Origin: Phragmites australis | Lineage: Eukaryota; Streptophyta; Magnoliopsida; Poales; Poaceae | Reading direction: 5' to 3' | DNA length: 64,000 nt | NCBI RefSeq assembly: GCF_958298935.1 | Contig: NC_084939.1 | Coordinates: forward strand, 24,107,501 to 24,171,500 | Shown here: one piece after another, positions 21,639 to 33,500 of the stretch | Layout: every line of letters begins with the position of its first letter | Position numbering within the stretch: the stretch's first letter is position 1 | The notes under the pieces: generated by a model | Told to the model about the DNA's origin: nothing | The model's database searches: none | The model's input: only the letters and a program-made list of their open reading frames with translations | Position numbers and translations under genes: made by a program

Positions 21639-24077
21639 CTGAAACAACAGAAAGTAGAACTCTAAGCACACTGCAACATTCTTCAGGGTACATAGTACAC
21701 AGCAATACTTACAATCAAGAGAACTACTAATGACACTAATTTCCAAGGAATTACACACAAAGCAGTTATGATCATCAGATGATGAGACCAAACAAGGATA
21801 ACTTTGTATTGTTCAGTTAGCTGAACTGCAGGTGAAGCAACAAAAGTTGCAACCAATAATTTGCATTTGCATGACTACATCGACAAGATGATAGTGTTCT
21901 AGCAGAACTGAGAACTGAATCGACAAAACAATGATAAACTAGCACTCGAGTAACTTCCAGGGAGGATTGAATGGAGATAATTTTTTCAAGATTGTGATTA
22001 CATATCCTCTGACCAGTGTTATCTGGTCAAGGACACGGGTGTCAGAATTCGACTCAGATTCAAGTGTCCAATTTGGTAAAGAAAATTTAAACACGTAAAA
22101 TACAACTCAGGATCTGACTTACATTCAGGATGTCCGATTCGGTAACAAAATTTAGATATTGATATCCACATAACACTACCTCCGACAAAATCTGGGCGTG
22201 ATCATGTGGATCTAGCCCAGAACATGTCCACTTAGATCAGTGAAAGCGACATCAATTCAGTCATTTTTGTGGTTGGTCCCTACTGCACATCTGAACGAAA
22301 TATCTGCCTGTATTGGTTCTTTAAAAAAAAATGCCTGTATTTTAAATTTTTTTACGGAAAATATATGTCAGTAAATTAACAAGAAAAGCATAGCTGGTTC
22401 CCTTGATATGGGCCCAGAAGAGCACAGGATGGAGGCCCATCTTTCAAACCGACAGATCAAGCCCATTAACTGGGTCCACGAGTCTACGACCATTCGTGGG
22501 CCGTACCCTACCGTGGCCCGCAAAGAAACGTGGGCCTGCGGACCATGCTTGGGCTGGGCCGTAGTGGGCAGTTGAGCCCACTGAAGTTCTGTAGCTAGCC
22601 CATCTTCCCAACCACGTCCGATTTTCTTATTTTTATATTTCAAAATTTAAAAATTGCAAAATAGATGTTTATTTGAAAAAAATTATAAAATTAAGCTATT
22701 GTCGCTCGTTGTAAGGATGTTTTTCAACGGTTGACAGATTTAAAAATAAAAAATATTACGTTCCCTTACTCTAAAAATTCAAAACACTATTAAAATAGCT
22801 ATAAAAAATTCTAAAAAAATTAATAGGGTAGAGGATGTTATAATCTAACTCTTAAAAAGAATTCAACTCAAAAAATTACATGTACAATAAGAAATAAGGA
22901 TAAATTTTTAACAGTAGTCTAGTTTTGCAATTTTTTCAAATCAATGTCTATTTTAACATTTTTTATTTTGAAATATTAAATTAAAATTCATCAAGTCTAA
23001 CGATCACTTCGAAGCCATCTCCATACCCATCGGCCGTGGAAGCGAGGGAGGCATAGCAACAGGCGACGGAGCAGCCAAGTAGGGTCCAAGGAGGCACGAG
23101 CAAAGTTGGCGGATGGAGCTAAGGGAGTCAGAGAAGCGCGGCGACGGTGAAGATGGAGAGGATATCCGGAAGGCACAGCGACTAGTGGCGGCGTTGGGGA
23201 CCGGTGCTGCCACCTCCATGCTTCCGCCACCAAGTGTGAAGCCGGTTTGATGATTAATTGCGCTGGTTCAATTTCCACTTTGCAATTTAGATGATTAATT
23301 GCGTGGTTATTGTTTTAACGATGATTATTTTGCGATTGCGATTACACAGTTCTGTGTGCAGATCATTAGAAAAGCCACTTATTATATTTTAGACTAGATC
23401 ATGTACGGAAGATAACAGAATCATGAAATCAGATCAGAATTTGGTTGCACCAAAATTACATTAGACAGTGCATCCGCGTGGGATGCCGATAGAACAGAGA
23501 AGACAAGCTCTCTTAGAGACCGACGTCAATTTCACTCGTGCGTCATCATCTACAAAAAGCTATGTGAAACTTGTAAACGCTGAACAATTTTGAACTTTTA
23601 AACTGTGACTGAATTGTTAATTAGATCATGTACATACATATTTTTGAAATGAACAGTCATCAATTTGGGCTGTCTGCATTGATGTGGTCAGTGGTCACTG
23701 CATATCTCAGTCATAGTCTATGCATGTGCCCAGGCTTGATTCCTATCCCGCATCTGAAGCATCATCAACAATCTTGTCGCAGTAAAAATAGAAAGTTAAC
23801 TAAATCACTGTGTAATATGCAACTATATTGGTGTAGAGGAGCACTTAATAATTCCTATTACATCAGCTACTATCTCAATCGAATGCACGCACTTCTCTAA
23901 TGCGGACGGAAGGAACTGAGTCATAGTCATGGGTGCGGAGGTATGCCTACACCATCCAGGTTCGAATTTTTTCTGACACGAATTTAGGTGCCAACTTCTG
24001 CTTTATATATAGCGCATGTAGTTCCTCCTATTTGTGGTTCATTTTTCTTGAATACGGATGGGAGGTACCTGCTTAAG
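21639..24077. other. Region without a supported gene
   Basis: This is AT-rich sequence with short open frames. 22000-22160 holds imperfect repeats of gtgtccaatttggtaa / tgtccgattcggtaac. A GC-rich island at 22990-23230 is open on the minus strand in two frames without domains and looks like a gene or transposon fragment. Around 23930-24010 a ggttcgaatttttt motif followed by caccatcc-like sequence resembles a SINE B box, but I could not define ends. Confidence 0.3.
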
Positions 24078-27000
24078 GTGGTCATCTCTGAAGCACGGAT
24101 ACTGCCCGGCTATGGTCCGGATACGTATTTGCGGAGTATCCTTAAAAAATAAATCACAAATTGTTGAATAGGGCATGAATATTTTGTAGACACTTCTTGG
24201 ATATGGTCCGGCTCAAAGCAATATTCCCGGCCCATTAGCAACCCTATTAGCCACCCGCACAACTTCGATGCAGCCACTACTCCCTCACGCCGCCCGTGCC
24301 CCATGTCTCGTCACGCGCGCCCGTGCCCCACACTCCACATCCGCCGCCCCAGCGCCCCACGCCCCGCTGGTCGCTGCTCCCTCGTGCCTGCAGCCGAAGC
24401 CACCGTCAACGCCGTGCACGCCACGCTCGCATATCACCTCACATCACCCTCCACCTGTGACACCTAGAGCCGGAGGCACCGATGATGCCTGGAGCTGGAG
24501 CCACCATTGACGCCATGCTCGCGCAGCACCTCCACCTCCAGATCTGCATCCGCCTGCTCCTCGACCGTAGCGAGGGCCCCGTCGGCCTCCACTCCGTCAA
24601 CGCCAATTGTGAGTGCATTCGACACGAGCCGCACCTCTATCTTCTGGCGGTGCTCCTCAGGGGTCTTTGTGGCCTTCTTGATCTTGTTAGTTCGGCACGG
24701 AGGGGCCACCGTGGTCGAGCTTCATGTCTATGATCATGTGTGGCGAATAAGACGTCTTCTTGATGTCCTGCTTTGTTGTGCTTTTGAGATTTCTCTATAA
24801 TCTAAGAATCCTTGTAGGTTTGTGATTGAATTGTAGGACACGTGCATGGTTCACACTTCACATAATCCGGCTGGCTGGATCTGAAATTGCTTTCTTGACA
24901 AGTGAATTAAGACAACATGCAACCATATATAGGCTTTCTCTACTGTGTCCTGGTTGAGATCAGGGTACAATCCTTCGAGCTGGTTATGTGGGAATGAACT
25001 ATACTTGCTACTTGCTACTTTGGTACTACAGTTCTGCTTGTCAAACAATGTTTACATATGTACTTCATTCAAATTAAGTGATTATGTCCAATGTTTACAA
25101 AATGCTATTGCAATGTTTCATTGTATGCTAGTCAATTAGTTTATCATCATAGAATCATGCCAAAATAGATATTGCAATTGAGACAAGTCAGCTAGCAACC
25201 AAACTTATTAATCCATCATTTACTATATTCAGCCACCTCCTTGTAGCTCTTGATGGCCTCAACAACTTCAAGCAGTGCTGCTGATGCAACATTCACTGAC
25301 ATCAAGGCTCTATTGTGGGATCATGTCACAATCATAGAGAAACATAAACCAGGTGGAGGCAATACTAGATGGAAATGCAATTATTATTCATTTGTTGGAT
25401 TTAGTATTTACACTAGAGTGGAAAGTCACTTGCTAAAGAAGAAGGGATATAGAGTCAGAATGTGTTCGAAGGTGACCATTGATGATCTTAGCTAGATGAC
25501 GACAGAGGTTACAAGAGCTAAAGAAGAGGTGGAAAGATCAAAACCAAAAATTGTGCCCTTGTCTATTGCTAGTGGTGTTGTTTCATGCAGTAGCAATAAG
25601 AAGAAGAGGAGGGGGCCTCCATTTGCATTAGAGAAAGCTTGGACAATAGAGGAGCGCAATCATTTGGATGCTCTAATTGCAAGATCATTTTATTTCGGAG
25701 GTATTCAAGCAATGCAACAAATATTCCATCAATTATAGTTGCAATTTAATTATTCTTTGCTTGTAATATGCAGAAATCTCTTTCAATTTTGCAAGAAATC
25801 CATATATTCAAGAAGCATTCACCTATGCTTGCAACCATGACTTTCATGGTTACAAAATGCATGTGTACAACAAGCTTAGGACCAAGTTGCTCAAGCAAGA
25901 AAAGTCGCATATTGATAAGTTGTTGGAGAGTACAAAGAGCACATGGCATGAGAAGAGAGTGACAATTTGTGCTGATGGGTGGTCAGATCCGCAGAGACGA
26001 CCACTCATTAACTTTGTTGCCATATCGGATAAAGCACCAATGTTCTTGAGGGCTGATAATTGTGAAGGTGAGGTGAAGACAAAAGAATACATTGCTGAGA
26101 AGCTAAGGTCTGTTATTGAAGAAGTGGGTCAACAAAATGTGGTACAAATTATCACTGACAATGCTGCAAATCGCAAAGGTGCAGGTATGCTTTTGCAAGC
26201 TTAGTATAGTAATATATTTTGGACATCGTGTGTTGTGCATACTCTCAATCTTGCTTTGAAGAGTATTTGTGATCCTAAACCACTAAAGAATGATGAAGAT
26301 GATTTTGTTTGGAGAAAACTTGAATTTATAAGTCATATTAAATCTGATGCACAAATGATTAAGAATTTCATAATGAACCATTGCGTGCGACTTTCAATGT
26401 TTAATGAGTTTAGCCATTTGAAGTTACTTGCAATTGTTGAAACCAGGTTTACCTCAGTTGTGTGTATGTTACAATGGTTTGTCGAGGTAAAGAGGCCTCT
26501 TCAAACCATGGTAATAAGTGAGCAATGGGATTACTACAAAGATGATGTTCAAGTATCCACTAATATGAAAGGAAAAAAAATACTAAGTGAGGTGTGGTGG
26601 AAGAATGTGGAGTATATTCTTAAGATTACTCAATCTATCCATGAGATGATACGTCTAGCGGACACTGATACACCATGTCTTGATATGATTTATGAGACGT
26701 GGGATTCAATGATTGAGAAAGTGAAGAAAGAGATATATCTATGAGAAGGGAAGGAACAAAATGAGGAGAGCGAGTTGTTCTCGGTTATTCATGAGATATT
26801 GGTTGCTAGGTGGATAAAAGGTAATAATCCACTCTATTGTTTGGCTCATTCACTCAATCCAAGGTTCTCTACTTATCTTTACAGTATTGCTTATGTTCAT
26901 TTGTTCACTACTCACTGTACAAGTTTTAACCTTTTTCTAAATGTTAATATTGTAGATATTATAGCAAAAAGTGGCTTGAAGGAGGTATTGGCCATGTACC

Positions 27001-27822
27001 ACCACACAAGGATAATGAGGTATCAAAAATAAGGATGACATGCTTCAAGAAGTTGTTTCTCATATAAGTAGAATTGGCAAGAGTGAAAGAAGAGTACTCA
27101 AGATTCTTAAGTTGTTCTAAAGAATTCAATGATTATGATTCAACCAATGATAGATGGGTTTATTCTCTAGTGACTTGGTGGAAAAATCATAGACAATCTA
27201 TTCCTCTTTTGCAGAGTTTGGCTATCAAATTAGTTAGCCAACCATCATCATCTTCTTCTTGTGAGAGGAATTGGAGTACTTATAGCTTCATCCATAACAT
27301 CAAAAGAAATGCCTTAACTCTAGAGCGTGCTGAAGATTTGGTCCATGTGCACTCAAATCTAAGATATCTCTCAAGAAGAACAGATACATACAAGAAAGGG
27401 GAATTAAGGATGTGAGATGTTAGAGGAGATTCTTTTGATGAACCTGAGTTACAAGCTATGTTATTTGGAGATATAGAGGCTGGTATTGTGGAGGATGAAG
27501 GAAATGAGGATGATGATGAAGAGCCTACTACAACTAGCTAGTTGTTATATCCTTTAATATATGCTAAATTTGAGACTTTCGTATGTTATGTAATAGAACA
27601 TGCTACCTCGTAGTTATGTCTTTTAATATGTGACTTTTAAGTATGTTATGTATTTATGTAATAGACCTTAATTAGAACATGTGTGCTTGCACTTATTACT
27701 TTTTTATAAAAAAAAATTAAACATATCAGTATATTGAATTTTCTAAAAAATATCATATCCCCTTATCCGTATCAACCTGATATCGATACTCGTATCCGTA
27801 TCGGTACTACATAGGTGGTCAT
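24078..27822 (+). mobile_element. Complete hAT element with TIRs and 8-bp target duplication
   Basis: The octamer gtggtcat occurs at 24078-24085 and 27815-27822, perfectly. The element between them (24086-27814, 3,729 bp) begins ctctgaagcacggatac and ends with the complement of ctatgtagtaccgatac, 13 matches in 17. An 8-bp duplication and short TIRs define hAT elements. The element contains one transposase gene in plus orientation, broken by stops, and about 1.1 kb of 5' sequence that includes a GC-rich stretch (24260-24740) unlike the rest. All structural parts are present, so it inserted as a unit and decayed in place. Confidence 0.85.
25250..27541 (+). pseudogene. hAT (Ac-like) transposase, degraded
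   Basis: Domains run in the usual order. A BED-like zinc finger region comes first (25250-25450; FTDIKALLWDHVTI, KWKCNYYSF-like Cys spacing). A DUF659 block follows (25850-26200; KSTWHEKRVTICADGWSDP and IITDNAANRKGAG), then the catalytic core with VVHTLNLALKSI and RFTSVVCML (26200-26750). Last is the C-terminal dimerisation domain (27170-27400; WWKNHRQSIPLLQSLAIKLV, SSSSSCERNWSTY) and an acidic tail ending at 27541. Stops occur at 25493, 25736, 26202, 26742 and 27029, and there are frame changes between blocks, so no active transposase can be made. A typical family protein is 600-800 aa, and the blocks here sum to about that. Confidence 0.85.
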
Positions 27823-29130
27823 AGACATGCACCTACGTGAATTACCCGTATTCGGAAGTTTCCAGTAGAAGGAATGACATAATCCTCATGTCATGCATGC
27901 ATACAGCATAACGCAGCCTAGCTAGGCTACCTAGTAGTGTTTCAGCTCCAACCATAGTACTAATCATTGAAGGTACTAATTAAATCCAATCTAATCCGAC
28001 CAACACCACTTAGCTCTACAGTTGATAGAGGCTAAACGAGCTACTTCAAATCATTCGTGAGGTTTCAACTACTGTACCAAATGTTAAGCATCCACCAAAA
28101 ATTGCCAATATTTTATACGATTATGAAATGTGACAGCCGTATAAACAATTTCTTCTGCTAGCAGCCAGGTTTGTGCATCACCTAATCCAATCATATAAAT
28201 TCTTTGTCGTAATGCCTTGTTCACATTTTTGAGCCAATCATTGGCAGGAAATGGAAAAGGGGTCGACAGGAACAGCATATATTAGTAGAGTAAAATGAAA
28301 GGGACATCTGTTCTAATTCGAGCTAGCCCTCTTCAGCATTTAAAAAGTTCTACTCTTTGTTGGTGAAATGGTGATAACTGACAAGGAATCATGGTTGGAT
28401 AACACTTACGTACAAATTTATATGCTTCTTTGTAAACAGCTGATGTGGAACCACACAATAGTGGATTTCTCTTTCAGCTGATTCAATTACAACTTCATAT
28501 ATTTTTTTCACCACTGTACATAGTGGAAAGTAATAAGTACATCAGTCGAGTCATGTAATCACTAGTTCAGGTGTAACTTTAGGATGCAAGGGTGAAGTTC
28601 CGATTTGCACTTTTCAGTATATGTGCAAGACATGCAGTGTTGCTTTCAATTGCTCTCTAGTAGTTCAAGTTTGTGTGCACGGAGACGTTAAAACATATCC
28701 AAATTAATAAGAAGTCTCAGTCCAACACATCATTGAGAAGTGAACATATCAGCAAGCAAACCAAGCTCATTGCTTGATTGGACTTGAGAATGGACTAAGC
28801 AATTTAATAAGTTAGCTCTCACATTTTGGAAATGGGGTATTATTGGAGAGGTGTTGGTTTAGGTATGGTTTAACAAGGCATGGATGTTGACTCATTAATA
28901 GGGGACAGCTACAAGCAAATTTAAATCGGAGATCAAAGACTACTTTGTTGTTACCTTGTCCAGTTGGTTCCTGCATAATTGGGCATTGACATGAACATTG
29001 AGCAATGCATCGATGTAAGATTTCCTTAAAAGTAGACTTATTTAATATAGGTTTTCCTTAATATAATACTTTTAGTTAGTTCGGCTATTTTATTTTTGAT
29101 AGAGTTAGATAAGACGGTACACATTACGGG
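27823..29130. other. No gene seen
   Basis: This is AT-rich intergenic sequence between the two hAT elements. I find no domain-bearing open frame or repeat boundary. Confidence 0.35.
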
Positions 29131-29630
29131 GCTACGAGTAGACATGAGCATAAAAAGCCCAGCCCGAAAAATGCCGAGCCCGGCCCGAAAAATGCCGAGC
29201 CTGGCCCGATTCTAGCCCACCTAGACAGTCCCATTAACTGTAATGGGCAGGCTTGGGAGCAAGTTTTCAGCTCAAAAAAAACGGGCCCCACCTAAGCCCG
29301 GCTAGAAACATTAAAATGAATTATTTTCCACCATAAAAATTGTGGTCCGAGCTTGTTCCAGCCACGGCTTGACTTTGCTGTCCAGATGGATTTTCGAGCT
29401 AGACCTTTTTTTTTAAAGCCACCATATGGACGATTATATTAGAAGAAGAGAATAGATGCATCAAGAATGCCTACAGTTTACACGCACAAGGCCTTATGCC
29501 CGGGCACAAGGCCAAGAAGGAAAAGTTACTCAAGAATTTTCTTGGCTAGACCTAGGCAACCATTTTAGGTACGAAACAAACCGGGCTTTTCTTCGGCCCA
29601 GCCCAGCCCATGCTCAGATCGAGCTACGAG
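29131..29630. mobile_element. Non-autonomous hAT element with 8-bp target duplication
   Basis: gctacgag occurs at 29131-29138 and at 29623-29630. The 484-bp element between starts tagacatgagcat and ends with the complement of tcgatctgagcat (10 of 13 matching). Its subterminal regions are full of agcccagcccga / gggctgggctgggc motifs in opposite orientation. No transposase sequence is present. The structure is that of a hAT MITE mobilised in trans, but the termini differ from those of the 24.1-27.8 kb element, so that element was probably not its source. Confidence 0.8.
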
Positions 29631-30187
29631 ATGTGTATAATTCAAGGTAGGACGGAGAGTGAGGAATTGTTGACATATGATTCACAATTTTCTTTTACTA
29701 CTAAACTGTCTATATTATCCGATAGATAGGTTTAGATGTTAGTTTTTTTCCCTTAATAATAAGGTAGATGATCTTGAGTCGAAATCATCAAAGATCACGG
29801 ACATGGTCAAAGTCTAAATTAGATAGATAGTTTGGAACTATTGAGTAGAAAACCAGTTTGCTCCCATTAATTATTTTAATTTCAAAATGACCAAGTATAT
29901 TTCAATGGCCAAAAAGATAATGCCTTCAATAGTGTGGGATGGTAATCCTTTCTACAACTCTTAACAATTGAAAAATAAGTACTTCAGCCATGTCCATGCA
30001 TCTACAGGTCACCTTTCAATCTTTGGAACAAAAGAAGGGTAAGCATGAAATAAAGAAAGAGAAATTAGAGGCTTGCTGGGGCCAACCAGAGAGAGCAAAG
30101 TCAGTTCCAATGTGATAAGAGTGCACCCTGGTATTCCTGTGCCTTCATGACAAAAGCTTTCAAGTGAAGACAAGACCCTAGACCTTC
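29631..30187. other. Promoter-side flank of the bZIP gene
   Basis: This is AT-rich sequence with no coding signal. It must include the promoter of the gene whose leader follows. I did not find a convincing TATA box. Confidence 0.3.
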
Positions 30188-30595
30188 CTTCTCTCTCTCT
30201 CTCTCTCTCTCGGCCATGGAAGAATATTAGAACAAAGCTACAAAATCAGCCTATAGAAAGGACACGATTTTCCTCTAAACAGTGGGATTAGCGCCCCTAT
30301 AGAAGCTGTGAAACTATTGCACTGTCAGATATATCAAGAAGCTGCGGGTGAGCAAGAACAACTAAGAACAGAAACGGTCAAAACTCAAGAACTTCGGTCC
30401 CTTTTGGGCTGTTGCTTGTTGCAGAAACCTCAATCCTGGTATGTTCTTTGCCTCAATCTTCTTTATGTAGCAGTGATCATAGCTGATCGATGCTCTTTGC
30501 GTTCTGAATGCAGAATTAATCTACAAGAAGTAGAAGGATTTGAGGTTCTGTAAGACACCGGGATCTCTTGTTGGAGTTGAGCTGTGCTTCATAGG
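30188..30595 (+). promoter_or_regulatory. 5' leader of the bZIP gene with CT microsatellite and a possible leader intron
   Basis: A run of CT dinucleotides at about 30188-30211 is typical of plant 5' leaders. Further on, cctg|gtatgttctt (donor near 30438) and ctgaatgcag (acceptor near 30512) could bound a leader intron of about 75 bp. This is an inference from splice-like sequences only. Confidence 0.35.
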
Positions 30596-33500
30596 ATGGG
30601 AGAGACTAGTAGTAGCTCAAGTCATTCAAGGCAGGATCCTTGTGTTCTTGGAAGCTATGGCTTCCATGGCGCCATGGCCAACTCCACGCCTCCTGCAAAC
30701 TTCTTGTAAGAACACCTCTCTCTCTCTCATTATTTTGTATGCGGTCTCTTTTTTAGCGATTATGTTTTATGCAAATGAACAAGACACAAGAACTGCACCT
30801 TGCACTTCTTTTCAAGTCCAGGAAAATATGATATGAGATGCTCTTGATTTATCTCTCCGTTTCATTTCATTTGTCATATTGGTCGTCTTCTTTCCCAACG
30901 TACGTTCTTCATGCTTCCTGCATGACGTAAAGACGAATCTTTGCGTAGATCATTTTTACAAAATGTTTGTGCTCGACCTCTAATGGTTATTAATTGCCGT
31001 TTCGCATGCGTGGCAGCGATCAGGAAGGAGCTACCTATTTTGGAGAGCTAGAAGAGGCTTTCATGCATCAGGTTGCCGCACTCCGGAGGACTCAACAAGC
31101 AGCAAACACCTCCACAGCTCATCATGGAGACACCACGCGTACGCAGTTCTCTCTCTCCCTCTCTCTTTTTGGCTCTCTCTCTATTTGGCTCTGACCAAGA
31201 CCAAAAGACACACAACCTTCTCTCTCTGGCTGGCCAAGCCAAAAACACACAACCTTTGTGAGGCACTTTTACAAGAAGTTAGGGATTGTAGTCCAAAGCA
31301 AACATGCAAGAGCAGGCTAGCGGCAGGAGTGGCAGCTGTGCAGCTGTGCTAGTACTTGTGTGTGGTACTGTGGTGTGACTGTGAGTCGTGCGACTACCTT
31401 GTGACTCATCTTTCTCCCTCCCTTTCTCCCTCTAGGGTGCAACAAGTCTGCATATATTTTCCGTAGTACAAGTACCACCCTACCAACTCTCTGGCTCCCT
31501 GCAAGTGCAAGCACAGCTCAAAGGGAATAAATTCCACTGCAACAATGGCCCCATTCCCCTCCCTTGTGATCTCAATGCAGCCTTTTTCAGTTTCACCTCT
31601 GGTACTTTGGATACATGTCGTGATCTCCTCCTCCCCTATGATATCTTCTTGCAGCCGTTCTCATTGCTGCTACTGCTACTGCTACAGCTGCAACGGCTAC
31701 AGCTAGGCCGCCTCCTACACTGGACATCTTCCCCTCATGGCCTATGAGGTCTCTTCACACACCCAAGGTATGGACTAGCTACAACTCTACAGTTATTTGT
31801 ACATCTTGCTAGATGAAGTTGCAAGAGCTGAGTTCTGAGAGCTCTTGCTTTTGCTTTGGACGCTAGGAGGGTTCAAATGTGACAGCAGATAGCACGGACT
31901 CGGGTAGCAGCAGCAAGAACAACAGCGACCACAAGGCCTCTTCGGATCAGCTCGGAGTAGCGGCAAACATGGCAAGCCAGTTTGATCAAGTTTCAAAGCA
32001 GCAGCAACACAAGGTAGGTATTTCTGTGACAGCAATCGCCACATTTTGCAGTTTCTTCATGTGTCTTTTTTGCTTCTGCATCATATGGATCTCTTCTGGC
32101 TCTGGTCATCCTTAATTATGGTGCATTTATCATGCAAATGCAGTGTATATATGTTCCCTATCCGGGTGTCATGTTGCTAGCTACTAGCTAGCCCACAAGG
32201 TCACAACTTCCAAGATGCTTATGTAGATACATGCTCCGATAGGTTGAAGAATCCATTGGTCCAGGGCATTTAACGATCTTGCTGCTCCCAAGATCGCCAA
32301 TCCCAACATGTTAGGTGAATCCTTTGGCCCCTATAGAAATAAGAACAGTTTCTACCTGCTCCCTGACGCTTCTTCCATCCAATCCATGAGAGTAGGGACC
32401 CGGGTCCTCTGCATTGAAGAGCCAATGCAGAGAACTGTAGCACCGCGCAGTAATCTGTGCCTTGAGCTACAGGTCTCTGCCATAATAGTGTAGTAAGGGT
32501 ACTGTTGATACAGTAAACTGCGGTACTGTACTGCGTTTTATACTGCATCCATTCATCTTGACTGTCGCTGCACAATCGGACAGTGCAGATTTGGCATTAC
32601 TGCAGAGAGCTGTTCACTCTCTGCAGTTGCCACTCTACTGTAAACGATCCAAGTCAATGAGAGTAGTGTTTTGCGTACTGATAGTATTAGATGGAGAATA
32701 TGATCACTTTGAAAACCTTTATTTGAGTGAGCTTACTTGAAGGAGGATGGACGATATCTTCAAAAAGAACTACTCATCCCAGTTGGATGATCTTTTATTG
32801 TAGGTATGGATAGGTCTAGTAGAGGATATGTTAGCCTAGTGCATGATAGATCATGTACTGCCATTGGCGATGCAATAAGAGACAAGTTCGCATTCTTACA
32901 AAATTATTGTCTCTAGCTTGAAAAAAATGTGCCTTTTGATAGAAATGCACCAACTGATGCTTAAATAATGGCACCTTGGGTCAGTGGTGCTTTAGGTGCT
33001 TTCTTGTCAATTGATGAACTGCCAAGATATATTGGATGAAAACAATATATATATCCACTGATTCATTCACACTTAACCGAAAAAGAACTTTGCAAGTTAG
33101 GGCGTGACAGCAACATAAACAAAAAGCAAAACCAAGTTTTGTCTGTTGTTATAATGGGTGGCTTCCACCAAATGTACACAAGTGTTTTTTTATCTTTGCT
33201 TGATGTAACGTGCATGTAGAGATGCTACTATATATATAATGTCTACGCCATAGAAACACATAGATGACTAGCAATATTGTTATTTCATTTATCTCCTATT
33301 GTCTGATTGTACTGATCAGGTGTACTAATTTACATGTTGTGACTTGTTCGTGTGTCCACTTGGCGTGCAGAATATGGCAACAAGTTCTACTCAAAGGACT
33401 GGCAAGACACTTGATCCAAAGGTCTCTATTTGGCTCTTCCAATAACCCTTTTACAGTAGTGCAGGGCGATGCAATGCAAGCTAATGACTATGTGTGTACA

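Noticed and set aside
22368..22643. 91-codon minus-strand frame
   Set aside because: Low-information sequence with repeated gggccc phrases; more like a transposon end than a gene.
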